Origin: Erodium maritimum
Lineage: Eukaryota; Streptophyta; Magnoliopsida; Geraniales; Geraniaceae
Length of the DNA stretch: 64,000 nt
Reading direction: 5' to 3'
Assembly: GCA_963921825.1 (NCBI GenBank)
Contig: OY997593.1
Span: 64,898,039-64,962,038, forward strand
Below the pieces are notes generated by a model. The model did not search any database and was not told the DNA's origin. It saw nothing but the letters and a program-made list of their open reading frames with translations. The position numbers and the translations under genes were made by a program. The stretch's first letter is position 1; every line of letters begins with the position of its first letter. This document shows, one piece after another, positions 35,064 through 47,551 of this stretch.

Positions 35064-36803
35064 TGTTGTGACCTTGTGTCAACATAATAATCTATGTGTT
35101 TTGATGTTCAAGATCAAATAATTCTTCCATATGTTTATTGTTTCAAATCAAACTCATTTTACAAAAGTTCTTATATTTTTTTATACATGTGATTTTCGGA
35201 TTTTTTCAAGACAGCAACTTTGGTTGCATTTGAGGTAACTTTGAAAAATCATATTAAATTCATTTCTTTATCAAATTACGATTTCTTTGATGTTTTAGAA
35301 ACCTCTGTGAGTACTGTTTAATGATCAAATTGGTTCTCCATTTGGATACTACATCAGAGAGTAACGGACGGAAAGGTGAGTAGACATCAAATCTGCCAGA
35401 ACAGGTAAAACAGATTTTCTTGACTGTCTTTCTTGATTAAACTGGGATTATCTACCAAGTAATAATAGGCCTATGCTATACCATTGGAAAGATATATGAG
35501 TCTATTTTCTAACCCAACTGATCTTAATTGATTTGGATTATTGTGGAAAAAGTTATGCTCATTTGAACAAGCAAATGTCAAAGCTGAAATTTCTAGCAGC
35601 AAGCATGATCATCATCTACTTGTGTCCAATGAAGTTGTGCACGAAATTTAAATCTCCAATGACATTTTCAGACCTTCAATGATGATCAAGGAAGGCTATG
35701 GAAGATTCAAAATGTCTACTTTGAAAGGGTTCAAGTCCTACCAATAGGATTCTTGTAAGTATGATCATTAAGATATGGTTTGGCTAGCTCATCACTCAAT
35801 CTCTCTTCCCTTATTCAAAAATCTGATTTCTCTTGATTATTTAATCTTTTTTTATTCATTCAAATTGATTTTGAAAAGAGAGAAGTCATCATTTCAATTT
35901 TGAAATGTGTTGAGGACATTTCTTGTCAAGATATGCCACTTGACTTTGCACTCAAGTATTTCTTCCAACAACTCTTTTTTTGAATTATCAAGTGCCAAGT
36001 TTTTGTCTATAAAAGACCTCATTTGTTTCTTCATTTCAAGACACAACACTTCTACTATTTCTCTACAAAAATTCAGCACAAAGTTCTTCTTCATCTTTGA
36101 GAGAAAAGTCATCTTGAGAGCTCTATTCTTCTTTGTTCTAGAATTTGTTTTCAAAGTCATGAACTAAAGTTTCATATCTTTTGATCTTTGAAAAAAAATA
36201 TATTCTTATTGTTATATCTCTTCTTGAACATGTTATGCTCTCTTTGTAAACTATTTTGAAATCCTCTTCTCTCAAAATCATCTTGAGCTAAGCCTTACAT
36301 ATCTTGAAATCATATATAGCTTGCTTGTACTTCATCTTTATATCTTGATTGTAATTGAGGCATTGTGTTTATTCTATATAAGATTAAACACATTGTATTG
36401 TTGACTCTTGGTGAGTTGACCTCAATATTTTCTATTGTAATTGGCCTTGTAGGCTAGAAAAAGGGTGTTGTAGTTGGTTGCAAGATTTGTTCTTGCAAAG
36501 TGTTGTAGTGGTTGCAAGATTTGTTCTTGTTTCCCATTTGGTGTTGTAACTTGCAAGATTAGTTCTTGTGAGACTTTGTAACATTTACTATAAGATAGTA
36601 AAAGGCCGAACTCTAAGTGAGTTCTTTAGTGTGGACGTAGCAACTCTAAGGAGAGTTGTGAACCACGTATATCTTGTGTTGACTTTCTTTATCTTGCTAT
36701 CTTTGCTTGTTGTTTCAATTTCCGAATTTATTTTTAAGTTGCTATATTTTGTAATCAATCTATTCACCCCCCCCCCTCTAGATTGATTCCTTGGGACCTA
36801 ACA
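35064..36803 (+). mobile_element. Solo Copia LTR (SIRE/Maximus-like), 1.74 kb
   Basis: It begins TGTTGTGACC with an early 'gtgttttgatgttcaagatc' phrase and ends CTATTCACCCCCCCCCCTCT... then GGGACCTAACA, a pattern I know from SIRE/Maximus-type Copia LTRs. A perfect 5-bp duplication AGTTT flanks it (35059-35063 and 36804-36808), and no internal Copia sequence or PBS is present. That makes it a solo LTR formed by LTR-LTR recombination. Repeats of 'gcaagatttgttcttg' lie at 36479-36570. Confidence 0.85.
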
Positions 36804-36808
36804 AGTTT

Positions 36809-39389
36809 TATTGATAAAAAGTGGAAAGGTCGTATAAGTCGTACATGCTTGTGAATAATTGAAAGAGGACGAGATACAACTTCGGTGACGACCGGAGAAC
36901 TGATCCTATAGCTAATAACCTGGACAGATCTTGGGAAAGTGTACGGGGTCGGTCCCTATTCCAACTGTGTTGAGTACGAATAATCATGTGAGTTTCCCCT
37001 GTTTGGACTTGATTGATACTAGTGTGTTGCACTAGGAGACTAAGGAGTATGCTAGAGAAAGAAGGAGGCTGGGAACCAGAGCGCATCTGGTTCAATGGGG
37101 CTCGGGTGTGGCTCCTCAATAATGCCTTGAGATACCTTAGACGACTGATGGTGACCCATGAGGCAACTGGTCGTGCCTCGCTTTAGTCCTCTCGGAGTCA
37201 TCTACCATCGAGGTATATGTGGATTCCATGGTGTCTTGGGTAGGGATCTCGGACCCATCCATCTCCGGGGATGCGACGTACCATCGAGGCTCAATCGGTC
37301 TCGCGGGGGTGGGGGTGGGGGGGGGGGTGGTGGTGGTGGTGGTGGTAAGAACTATGGCCCTATGAGGGGAAGAGTACCAATGATGTTCTTCTCGGCGTGT
37401 CCTATGTATCAGATCTGGCGGTTGCTCAACCCCTTGATCGTGCTATCTCTCAATTTCGGTAGAGGGATTGTTCCCACCTCCCATGTCTTGGTAGGGACGG
37501 GTATCCAGTGTCACTTAGAGTCGCAGCAATATCGCCATCGTTCATGGCTCCCGGACAGGACCATGATCCATAGTAGGCTAAAAAAGTGTGGTCATAATGG
37601 TGGATTTACCACCATTGGTAGGTATCATCCGAGGAGAATCAACGATCCTGACCAGGTCGTGTTCTCGGATTTGGCATCTAATAACTCGCACCATTGCTGT
37701 AAACAATGATTCGGTCTTTCCCAGATCGGCTCTTGTGATTGGGAGGGCAATGGTATGGGTGGGGAGGTATCATAGATACCGGGCATGCATAACACCACTT
37801 CTTGTATGTAAAGCGTTATGTGGCAATCTCTCATGATTTTTTGACTCCTATAAATTCATGTACCAACTCCTTGTATTAGATACACTCAACACAACTCATA
37901 TGAACAAGATGAATAAAATGTTCTCTTATTCTCTTTACGTTTCTCAAGTGTTTGTTCTTTCTTGTTCTCATGGTGATCTACACATAGACAACAACCTCTT
38001 GTTATTGTTTCTTTGGGTCATCGGTGTCTTGGTGTTGGTTCCATCCAACTCGACATACAAAACCTTATTGGGACGAGTTCTACGACACGTTGTGAGCACG
38101 AGTTTCTCGATACCTTTAGTTTTTTCCCTTTCCGTTGTAATTGTTAGCGAAAACCGTGGATAAACTAGATGGAAATATAAGAATTCAGTCATAGAAAGAT
38201 CAGAAAGCAACACTCTTGGACAATATACATGCTGCAATAGTAATAAATTGGTTGAGCTGCCAATAAAGTCGATAATTCATGTTTTAAAATAATCTTAGTA
38301 TTCAACAAATAAAGTAGTCCGAAAGCTATAAGAAACAAGAATACAAAAATTATATGAAAATATCGAAAAACCATAACAAGGAGATTAACTAATTGAAATG
38401 AAAATCCACAACATCCAAGTGTCGAGAGAAAAAATATAAATATTTTTTTTCATGAAAAATTGTCGGGTGAGTGACGATCACTCCAAGAGTATTAGATAAA
38501 AGGCCGAGTAGGAGGCTAGCTTTCCCGTCCTTTATGAGATGGTTTAGCGTAAACAAAATTTATCCCTTCCTACTTACCAGCCTCTTATGTCTTCCCTCAG
38601 ATAGATGTGAGGGTTTTGTGTATGTAGAGTGTGTTGATAACCGTCTAACGTGACAAAAGACGAACTGATACTTGATGGTGTATGCATCACCCTAGGTGGA
38701 ATAACTGGGGAGTATCAACTCAACCACCCACCCTAGAGGTCCTCATTCGGACAGATGAGGGATCTCTCTGGCCCTCGCTTGTTGCGTCATATCCATATTT
38801 TTCACCAACGTTCTGCCTAATGGGTATTTGGGACTCGGTGTTAAAGGCTTCAATTCCGTCTTCTTCCCACTAAAGCATGATTTTCTTCCATCCCATGGTG
38901 GCTTCCCTTTCGCCCCTCAAATCTTTAACTATTGCCCCTTTCTTAACCTAGAATTTTCTGTTGAGAAGCAATTGGACATGGTGTTTCTATTTTTACGTGC
39001 TTCCCAAGCAGATCGTCTATCAAGTCCGATTCATCTTGGTGACGTTTTGGACCCTGTCTTTAGATACCGAGAGATGGGCGGGTGCCTCATTCGGGGAGGA
39101 AGAGTTGAATACTCTAATTCGTGACATTCCAAACTTTATATTTAGAAATCTACCTCTCCTGATAGGGAGGGATGTGTTTTCCTCGGGACCCCAAGTGATT
39201 GGTGTCGTAGTCTTAACGGGCTAAGTCGAGGATTTTCCACTATGACGGGGTTGGCTGGTAGTTGGTCGGAGTAAATGAGTTCTTACCCACTCCCTACTGA
39301 AGTAACCTAAGTGGGGTTCCTAGGTGAGGATGAAGACTTGGGCGATCTCCGATCGCCTGTTTAGGGCATCCCCCTCCCCCTTTTCTATC
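36809..39389. other. Unrecognised degenerate repeat DNA
   Basis: About 2.6 kb has only short frames without recognisable domains. A G-rich stretch (37304-37346, G-run plus GGT repeats) lies in it. At 37846-37950 'ctataaattcatgtacc' followed by 'gaacaagatgaataaaatg' resembles the TATA-to-R part of a Copia LTR, but no borders were found. The part 38470-39380 may continue the minus-strand LINE relic described next; I could not confirm it. Confidence 0.3.
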
Positions 39390-40110
39390 TCCCGATAATT
39401 ATAGGTGAGAGATATGATGCCAAAGTTCACAGTCCTTGGAGATGTGTCATATCTGCCCACGGTTATAGTGGTGATCAGTTAAGCGTTCATAACTGAAATG
39501 TACCATTACCTTTCGACGTTTATCCCCAAGCGTGAGCAGGAGCTTATGATTGAGGGGTTGAGATAGTTTGATTCGACAAAAACTAAGAGAGATCCATCTT
39601 AGGCTCGACCAATGGAGTCAATATCTACTCCCATACAAGTGCCAAGCTTATTGTCGATAGTCTCACTAACTGCATTCTTCCGATCGTTAGATTGTGAACA
39701 CGAACCCACAAAGACCTTTAGGTAAAAGAGATCTCCTTTGATGGAACCAGTAGATCAACCCTTGTCAAACCAGTTGGGTGTAATGGAAATCACATGGTTC
39801 CCCTGAAAAAACCCATTGTAGCTCCTCCTCCGTTCTAAAAAAATGAGCACCCGGTCACCCATGGATCTCACGTTCATGGTCGGAATCTGCCACAACTCTC
39901 GCACGATGCTCCCCAAAAGTCGTCACGCTATACTTCCGGCCCCTAACGGTCGTGATAAGAGTACTTGTCAAAGAAAACCATAAAATGGAGTCAAGGTCAT
40001 CGATAGCCTCCTCTTGGATGGTGAGCTCGTCTAGGGACATCCCCTAAAACAGCTCGAATATCGTTGTCATTGTTGGCTCCAGAGGGCCTGTTAGTTGTTT
40101 CCCCGTGATT
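39390..40110 (-). pseudogene. LINE ORF1 relic (DUF4283/zinc-knuckle type)
   Basis: On the minus strand, near 39423-39513, the translation gives VHFSYERLTDHHYNRGQI then HISKDCE. This matches the plant LINE ORF1 knuckle 'YERLP.FCY.CGRIGH...DC' with lost cysteines. Upstream at about 39590-39770 are LWVRVHNLTIGRM and, in another frame, ETIDNKLGTCMGVDIDS, the 'WVR.HNLP...M......IG..LG..L.VD' core of DUF4283. An acidic start MSLDELTIQEEAIDDLDSIL lies at 40040-39980. The order is correct for ORF1, an RNA-binding retrotransposon protein. Several frameshifts and stops make it a relic. Confidence 0.65.
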
Positions 40111-40117
40111 GCCCCAC

Positions 40118-40345
40118 TTTTTTTTATCAGAAAAATAATGCATTAATAGAGGATAGCGTAAATCCCGGGAAGGAAGCCAAAAACTATCAAACCAGATACA
40201 TGACAAAATACAGAAGAGAAATACAAAGCAAAGGGTCACACTCAAAACCTCTGAAACTCTTAGAAGCGCCCAATGCGGCTGCCTCAATCTTCGTCATTAA
40301 CGCACTAGACTTACATGGATGCCATCCATCCTTCTTCACCTTGGA
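40118..40345 (-). mobile_element. Retroposon F: 5'-truncated fragment of the ORF-less family
   Basis: A T-run followed by ATCAGAAAAATAATGC mirrors the 3' ends of A-E, so the minus strand carries ...TTTTCTGATAAAAAAAA. Only about 230 bases remain. It abuts the LINE ORF1 relic. No target duplication was identified. Confidence 0.5.
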
Positions 40346-40663
40346 TTGTCGGTGACCCTCCCCCTCAGACCGACCTTGGGATAGGTCCCAGAGTGGCTAA
40401 AGACCATAGTGGCTTAGAGACCCATTAGTAGGACCTATAGAGGGGCGAGGTTTCTTCGTCGTCGGTGGACATCTCCTTAGTTTTTGAGGTCTTGGGCCTT
40501 ATGTGAGAGATGTACATGATAGTAGCAATCGTGAGAAGACTAAGAGGGGAATCAAGTCGCGCCAGGTTGGGTCAAACTTAGAGGTGACTGGTTGAGTAAG
40601 TGTGAATTAGTATACATAACCACTTACGAAAATGAAATATATGCGCATCCTTTATTGTTTGCA
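40346..40663. other. Short gene-free stretch
   Basis: About 320 bases of mixed composition lie between fragment F and the MULE MITE duplication. Nothing was recognised in it. Confidence 0.4.
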
Positions 40664-40672
40664 TTAAAAATA

Positions 40673-41148
40673 GGGTTAAATATTGAAACTTACTCTTAAG
40701 TATTGGTCACGAACACTACACTACCCACGTTTTCAAAATGAACACTACACTACCCTTAAGTAATGGTCACACGATTTTGTTTGTAAAAATGGACGGAATT
40801 TTCCATTCCGTTAGTCATATGACCTCAAGTGTCATATAATGGATAGTAAAATGACGTTTCCCCTTCATTATATGACCTTTACACATTTTATAAGGTACAT
40901 TACCATTGTACCCTCGTTATTGTTCCTTATAAAATGTATAGAGGTCAAATACTTAAGGGAAAAAACGTCATTTTACCATCCATTATACGACACTCGAGGT
41001 CATATGACTAACAGAATGGAAAATTCCGTCCATTTTACTAACAAAATCATGTGACCAATACTTAAGGGTATTGTAGTGTTCATTTTGAAAACATGGGTAG
41101 TGTAGTGTTCGTGACCAATACTTATGAGTAAGTTTTGATATTTAACCC
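40673..41148. mobile_element. Fold-back MULE MITE 1 (476 bp)
   Basis: Almost the whole element is one inverted repeat. The left arm from GGGTTAAATATTGAAACTTA and the reversed right arm from GGGTTAAATATCAAAACTTA match for well over 150 bases, with a small unpaired centre near 40905. A perfect 9-bp duplication TTAAAAATA flanks it (40664-40672 and 41149-41157), the length made by Mutator-like transposases. It codes for nothing. Confidence 0.93.
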
Positions 41149-41157
41149 TTAAAAATA

Positions 41158-41590
41158 TCTCTATTACGTCTCAAAATTCAAGTTTATTTTGAAAATAAAT
41201 CCAAGTTTATTATAATTAAGTGAGGATTTTTAAATATTTATCAATAGTTTTTAACAACGAGACAATGATGAAATTAAAGCTCATATTGTTTTAAATCAAG
41301 ACTAGCACTTACTGTTACTGTCGTGGTTATGATTTCATACTGTCCACTTGTTAGACTCGTGGTTTCATATAATTCAATAATCAGAAACTGATTCACTCCA
41401 CAATCAGGGTTGATCACAATCTGCATTAATTTTTGAGCCATCTTTGTCTTAAACCTAAAAACTTGAACTCAAGGATAAGCCACTGTCCCACCACATTTTC
41501 TATTAGAACATTACGTATGGTCCGTATCTCTTGTAATGTTATGGAACTTATCCATAATTAGTGGCAGGATCAAGTGGGTCTGATATCATT
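41158..41590. other. Gene-free AT-rich stretch
   Basis: AT-rich intergenic DNA right of MULE MITE 1. No gene, repeat border or RNA was recognised. Confidence 0.4.
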
Positions 41591-41763
41591 TGAGGTCCTG
41601 GTTATAAAATTCCTTGCTACTTGGGTAACATTAGGTGGTTTTGTGCAACTAATCCTTATCAGTGGATACTCCTTAGGTTGATCTATGGTTGTAATATGTA
41701 TTTTGTAACTCTTCTTTTACCTCAAAAGAGGTTTAATCTAAATTTGTTTTGCTGATAAAAAAA
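41591..41763 (+). mobile_element. Retroposon G: 3' fragment with stem-loop and A-tail
   Basis: The last 60 bases read CCTCAAAAGAGG (a 4-bp stem), then TTTGTTTTGCTGATAAAAAAA at 41743-41763. This is the same 3' end layout as retroposons A-F but on the plus strand. The left limit is uncertain. It may belong to the autonomous LINE partner of the family. Confidence 0.5.
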
Positions 41764-42785
41764 TACAGAGAGCTTGGCACACCTATTGAAAAGGGCTTGT
41801 CTATACCACTAAACTATCTTTTATAGAAGTTATTTGGAGCATTCCGTAACGTGAGGCGACTGAGAAATGATTTGAATGAAATTCATTTAAATCACCGATA
41901 GAAATGTAATTCGTTTGACAAAGTTGACAGTATAGACACGGGTGAATTCATGCGAATCCAATCATTATCGATTTGGGACGGATGAAGTTTTTTTTGGTCA
42001 AAGAAATATATAGAGAAATTTTATTTTATCTAATTTAACCCACCATTCACACATCTTTCCAAACAAGTGTTCCAATGGAATTCGAATATGTAACATCAAG
42101 GAAAGGTGATACGTAAAAAGTTCCCCACCATCATGCTAACTCAAGTAGTGGACTGAGACAGTTGAAATTTGAGCAACAAAATTGCCCGAAATTTGAGCAT
42201 TTGAGCCATGTTTTCCGATAAATGAACACCACTTGCTCACAGTTTCAAAAAACGATCATTAGTCTCTTATGGTTGAACAGTCTCCATTATAAAATCTGAC
42301 AACTTTTCTTCCGTTTTATAATCGTTTATACTTCAATTTTAGAAAGAAAAAAAACATGCTTCCCTCAATTTGCAAATTCAACCTGAAGCAACGACTCGCA
42401 CGACGCAACTGTATTATGGTTTGATAAAAATGAAGTCTGACTCAATGTAGTAAGATTTTTTGTGCCAGACTTAAGCGAGAATAGTGAAATACCATCTACT
42501 TACATTTCTTAGAAGACATACCCATACCATATGCTCCCACACGAAGCCGCAAATAAGTGAAAGATCATTGGTTAAAGATTACAAAAAACATAAAGAAGTT
42601 TGACATAGTTTATCGACATTACGATCAAAATCATACCCCCCAAATAAGCTGATGACCAAGTTTTAGATGTGACTAGTGCTCCATATATCCAAAAATGTGG
42701 AGCATTCTACAAAAAAAAAACATTGGTGGAGGCTAGTCAACGACGAGCCGAAGTGGCAACGCCACATTTCGTTTGTTCAATACAA
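41764..42785. other. Gene-free AT-rich intergenic stretch
   Basis: No recognisable gene or element border. Several short A-runs (for example about 42710-42720) and scattered ORFs under 65 codons are present. Confidence 0.4.
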
Positions 42786-42794
42786 AAATTATAA

Positions 42795-43211
42795 GGGTAA
42801 ACTACAAATACATACCCCAAACTTGTCACGAATAACTGATACCTACCCTCATGTTTTTTTATAACCGATACATACTCAAATGTTCCGAAAATTAACGCAA
42901 AGCCCCTGCTGACAGGTAAAATGACGAAAATGCCCTGAAGTGATTTTTTAAAAATAAAACTGAAGTCATTTTTTAAAATAAAACTGAAGTGATTAAATAA
43001 GTACATATATATACCTAACAAAAGTGATTTTTTAATTTTTTTTTAAAGTAATTACTGAAATGTAGTTGAGGGCATTTTCGTCATTTTACCTGTCTGCAGG
43101 GGCTTTGCGTTAATTTTCAGAACATTTGAGTATGTATCAGTTATAAAAAAAACATGAGGGTATGTATCAGTTAAACGCTACAAGTTTGGGGTAGGTATTT
43201 GTAGTTTACCC
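42795..43211. mobile_element. Fold-back MULE MITE 2 (417 bp)
   Basis: Terminal inverted repeats GGGTAAACTACAAATACATA and GGGTAAACTACAAATACCTA extend about 140 bases inward on each side. The centre is AT-rich with repeats of 'ttttttaaaaataaaactga'. A perfect 9-bp duplication AAATTATAA flanks it (42786-42794 and 43212-43220). It is distinct in sequence from MITE 1, but has the same architecture and duplication length. Confidence 0.93.
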
Positions 43212-44663
43212 AAATTATAATATCGTTTAAGTTTTTAATTTATTGTGATTTCATTTATGTAACTTTTTTATGCAGTTAAATTTGTGCTTTTTTTGATCAG
43301 AAAAGTTTTATTGAAGAACCAAGTTTTCAAAATGAAAACGAGGTCAAGGGGAAATCCTCAAACTTACAACCAAGAGCATGCCTAAACAGATACCTCAAAC
43401 CAGCAAATAACCAACCCAAACAAATGGCACAACACAGGTCTATCTACCTTGATTTTGCTAACATGAAGAACACAAAAACTTAAACCTGGATGGAAACAAG
43501 ACTCATCCAAACCAAACAAAACTAAACCCCAAAATAGGAAAATATCAAGACTCTTACCAGGTAGATATAATGAACATTAAGAAAACGAAGGCCAACAAAG
43601 GCAACCAACAAATAGAAATAACTAAAAACACCATAGAACCACCAAGAGGAGAAAAACAGAAAGGAAAAGGAAAAGAGAAGAAAACTCCACCGCCCATCAA
43701 ACGCCCAACAAAGAGAGAACAAGCTGATGTACGGTCCTTAGTTATCCGAAGAAAACCCCCCCTTCAGCCAACATAAGGAGGGGACCCGAGAGGGTGAGAA
43801 CCAGGATCAAACGATACCGAGAAAAAGTCCTAATCCAAAAAAAAAATCCAACCATCCCCCCCAAAATCTCCCAAATCGGGCTATAAGCCGACGACCAACA
43901 CCAGGATAAAACAGCCACCCAATAAATCCGTAGAAAACGAAGATGAAAGGAGGATTAAAAGGGAATATAGGCATACATGTAACCTCCATCGCAGTTAGGC
44001 AAGACCCAAACATAACTGCGCCAATCAACAAACAAAAGTGTTGAGAAATAATGAGCCACACCCGGTAGAAGATCGAGACACCTACCAAAAACAGCACGAG
44101 CTCGAGCATCCAAAGCTCCGACGAGAAGCATCTAGAAAGACGTCGATCTTCGAGGTCAGGGTTGAAGAAACGACTCCCACTAAAGATCCAGAAAAACAAG
44201 CCGGGAACGAGGATGAGAAGAACCAAAGAAGGAAGCAAAACAGTCGAAGACGAAGCTGGTGATGCTTTGTGCCGACGTCGCCTCAAACCCCCTACTTACC
44301 AACAGATCTAATTCCATGGGTCCAGATCCAACCCACGACTTCTCCCTCGATGTCTAACCAGACATTAAACTTAGACACTGCTAGAACCACTCCATCACCG
44401 GAGCAAACATGGGGAGAAAGGGCTAGCATCGAAACCAAAGGAGAGCATATATGAGGGGATGAAGGAACCGAGACGAAGAGGACGCCGAGAAGAGAGATAT
44501 GAAAGATCTGAGGGAAGGGGTGAGAGGCAGATCCACCGGCCTAGTAGATCGATGTCCATCCCCACCAAATCGATGGAGAAAAGAAATCCCACAAGTGAAT
44601 CGAAATGGAAAGGTAACTAGAGAAGGGAGAAAAGGGTCAAAAAAGGAGAAATGGAAGGAAAGA

Positions 44664-47551
44664 TGTAAGAACCGTTCCTGGTCGATCCCGGTCGAACTGG
44701 AGGTTTTCGGCGGAAGTGGACTTTTTTACCGGAAAAGTCAACTGATGACTTCGGTAGTCATTCGGGACCTTTCCGGAGCCCAAAAAGCTTAGCCGTCGTT
44801 ACGGTTAGCTTAGTTGGGTCGTTTCCATTCGGAAAAGGGTCTTCGCGGAAAAAGTCAAATTTGGTCAAACGGAGGCTCGAATCGAATTATTTTATCGAAT
44901 AAAATAAGTGGGCTGAGATTATTTTAATTGGAAATGATATCATGTGGACACTTGGCATTATTTAATTAAAAGGGAGAAAAGAAGTGGAAAAAGACCTTTG
45001 TGCCCTTACTTTTTCCCAAAAAGGTGAAACAAGACAAAATGGGCTTTTTGGTTTTTCCACTTTAGGTTAAAAAGCACATGAGACACAATTTTCAGCTCAT
45101 TCTCACATTGTTAGCCGAACCTATAAAGAGAGAAAGAGCTTGGAGACCTCCATTGTTGCTCAAGGAAGAAAAAGAAGAAGAAAGCTCATCCAAGCTCCAT
45201 TTCTCCATCGAAACTCCATTTTTCTTCCATATTCCTTATCCTCTCTTCATTCCCTACGGTAGGAACTCTTTTATTTTCGTTTTTGAGCAACTAAAATCCG
45301 TGGGTCTTGGATGAACCAACTTGTTTTGGAGTGGGTGTGGTTGGAAACAAGAAAACAAGGTTGGATTTGTAAGGAGATGTAAAGAAAACGTTGGAATTGG
45401 AGATTGGAGTTGAAACCCTAACTTGGAGATTTGGGGAAAATGTATAATTGGGACTAATATTAAGGGGCTTTTGATGAAACTTGTTGGATTAAGGACCAAA
45501 TACACTTTTGGACGAATTTGGAGAAAAAGGAAACTTTTCCGGAGATCGGAGGCTCGCCGGAGCGCCGCCCGACCGCCGTAAGTCCGGCCACGGGTGCCAA
45601 AAAATGGGAACTCGGGTTTGACACCTCGGGAACCATGCCTCGGGACCGTGCATGGGGACCCGTGCCTCGGGGGCCGTGCACTCGGGGTTTGGGTGCTCGA
45701 GGCCTGGTTGTTCGTGAATTTCGTGCCTAAAACCGTTTAAATTGAAAAAAAGGACGATTTGTTGGTTTATTTTCGGTTTTCGTCACTTTAAATCAACGTT
45801 GGACTCGTTATTAATTTATCATGTTCCTTGTTAATTTAGAGTCCGGCTTCGTCCACGGAAGAGGAGGAAGCTAGCTAGGACGTCAGCAGCTAGGAGTATT
45901 TGAGCGTTGGAGAATTCAAGGTAGGAAGAGTAGTAAACTCTACTCTTAAAATTAAGTAATGTTAATAGTATGCCTATAGGATAATAATAATCGGAAAGGT
46001 CCTAGTTTTCATATAGGATGTGATTCACTAGAATAATCGCCTTCAATTATGTTAATAACCGGAAGAGTCTTAGTTTGCATATAGGATGTGATTCACTAGA
46101 ATAATCGCTTTCAATTCTTGGGAAATTTCCGTGCTGGTAGAAGGGTCATGACGAACCTTCGGATTGATTGTGATTGTGTGCAATTGTCTCAAATGGCGAT
46201 GCATGTTTCATTCCTTGGATAATACAAGAGTCAAACTAAACTAGATGAATTGTGGTGATTGTAATGTGAATAGTTGATCCGTGTTATGAGTGATTGAGTG
46301 AATGTTTGAATGTGATTATGTGATTGTGTCTTGTGGTATGATCGGGTGAGTGATAGACCGATAGGACATGTTTGGTAAGTTATGTCGGTAAGCTTGGTTG
46401 ATAATATGAGTTCTATGTGGCGTGTTGTGGTAAGATTTTTGGGCTTGGCAAGCCGTGGTTGAACTATGACATTATGATGCGTGTTATTCTCTTGATGTGT
46501 GTTCCAAGAGGAGTGGTGTTCCGATATGGTACCTACACCGAGGGGAATGCCGGTGTAGGGTAGTACCTAGGCCGATGGGTTGTGTTTTGGCACGAAGTGT
46601 CGTATTTGTACCCCGATGTGAATTTCGGGAAGACCGATGAGCATTCTGGTATAGTGTTTACCCCGATGCGAATTTCGGGAAGACCGATGAGCATTCCGGT
46701 ATTTGTATTATTTGTTTGCCCCGGTGTGTGTTCCGGGAAGACCTAGGCCGAGGGATATCCCGACATGGTATTTTGTTATTTCACTCCGATGGTACGTGTT
46801 CCGTAGAGACTTGTTTCACCCAATGATATGTGTCCCTTCGGGGGCATTTCCGGGAAGATGTTTTGTTTCACCCCGATGATCTGTGTTCCTTTGGAGACAC
46901 TTCCGGGAGCCCAGACGATATGTGTTCCTTGTGGGAATATTTCCGGGAGCCCCGATGATATGTGTCCCATCGTGACCGAGGGGCATTCCGGTACGATGTG
47001 TTGGTTTGTGTGTGGATCGAAGTCCAGCTGTTTAAATTATCTATATTACTGTATCCTTGTGTTTCCTTAGTTGGTTCTATTGGTGAATAAACCGTTTTCC
47101 CGTTAATCTCCTTTCAATTACTGTTTTATTAAGCATTGCAGTTATTGTTGATCTCTGATTATGGCGTCTTTTGGATAATCGTACTAATCGGAATTTTTGT
47201 TGTAAAAGCGGGGGTTCTTTTTACTTTACTACTTTTTCCTACTGAGCGTAAGCTCACCCCCTTCATGTTTACTGTTTGTACAAGTTTCCTTGATGAGTAG
47301 ACCTAGAGATGGTCCTAGGGCTCGGGAGCTCCTTGAGGTTTCGGGAGATTTTATGTCTTAGAGACGTACTGCCCTTTGTATCAAACTATATTTTCTGTTA
47401 TTCTGCTAGAACGAGCGGTTGACTCTTAACTTTGAATTTGAATTAAGTTTTTCGCGGAGATTGCATTATTAAATTTCTTTTTATTTATTATTTAATTATT
47501 ATTCCTCGTTCACGTCTCGAGTCTGGTCAAAACCGGATTTGGGGCGTGACA
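44664..47551 (+). mobile_element. Solo Gypsy LTR (Tekay-like), 2.89 kb
   Basis: It begins TGTAAGAACCG and ends GGGGCGTGACA, with a perfect 5-bp duplication AAAGA on both sides (44659-44663 and 47552-47556). It is homologous to the LTR at 1763-4541 from end to end, with different internal repeats (46600-46990). A possible splice donor CTACGGTAGG lies at about 45255. No PBS follows, so this is a recombination-derived solo LTR sitting inside retroposon C. Confidence 0.95.
46600..46990 (+). repeat. Irregular tandem repeats in the solo Gypsy LTR
   Basis: Units of about 40-60 bases contain 'ccccgatg.gaatttcggg', 'aagaccgatgagcattccgg' and 'gatatgtgttcctttggg'. They occupy the same part of the LTR as the arrays at 3647-3925 and 16815-17050, but with a different sequence. 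Confidence 0.75.

Noticed and set aside
37158..37709. 183-codon frame with poly-Gly
   Set aside because: It arises from the G-run and GGT repeats at 37304-37346; the flanking text is degenerate repeat DNA.
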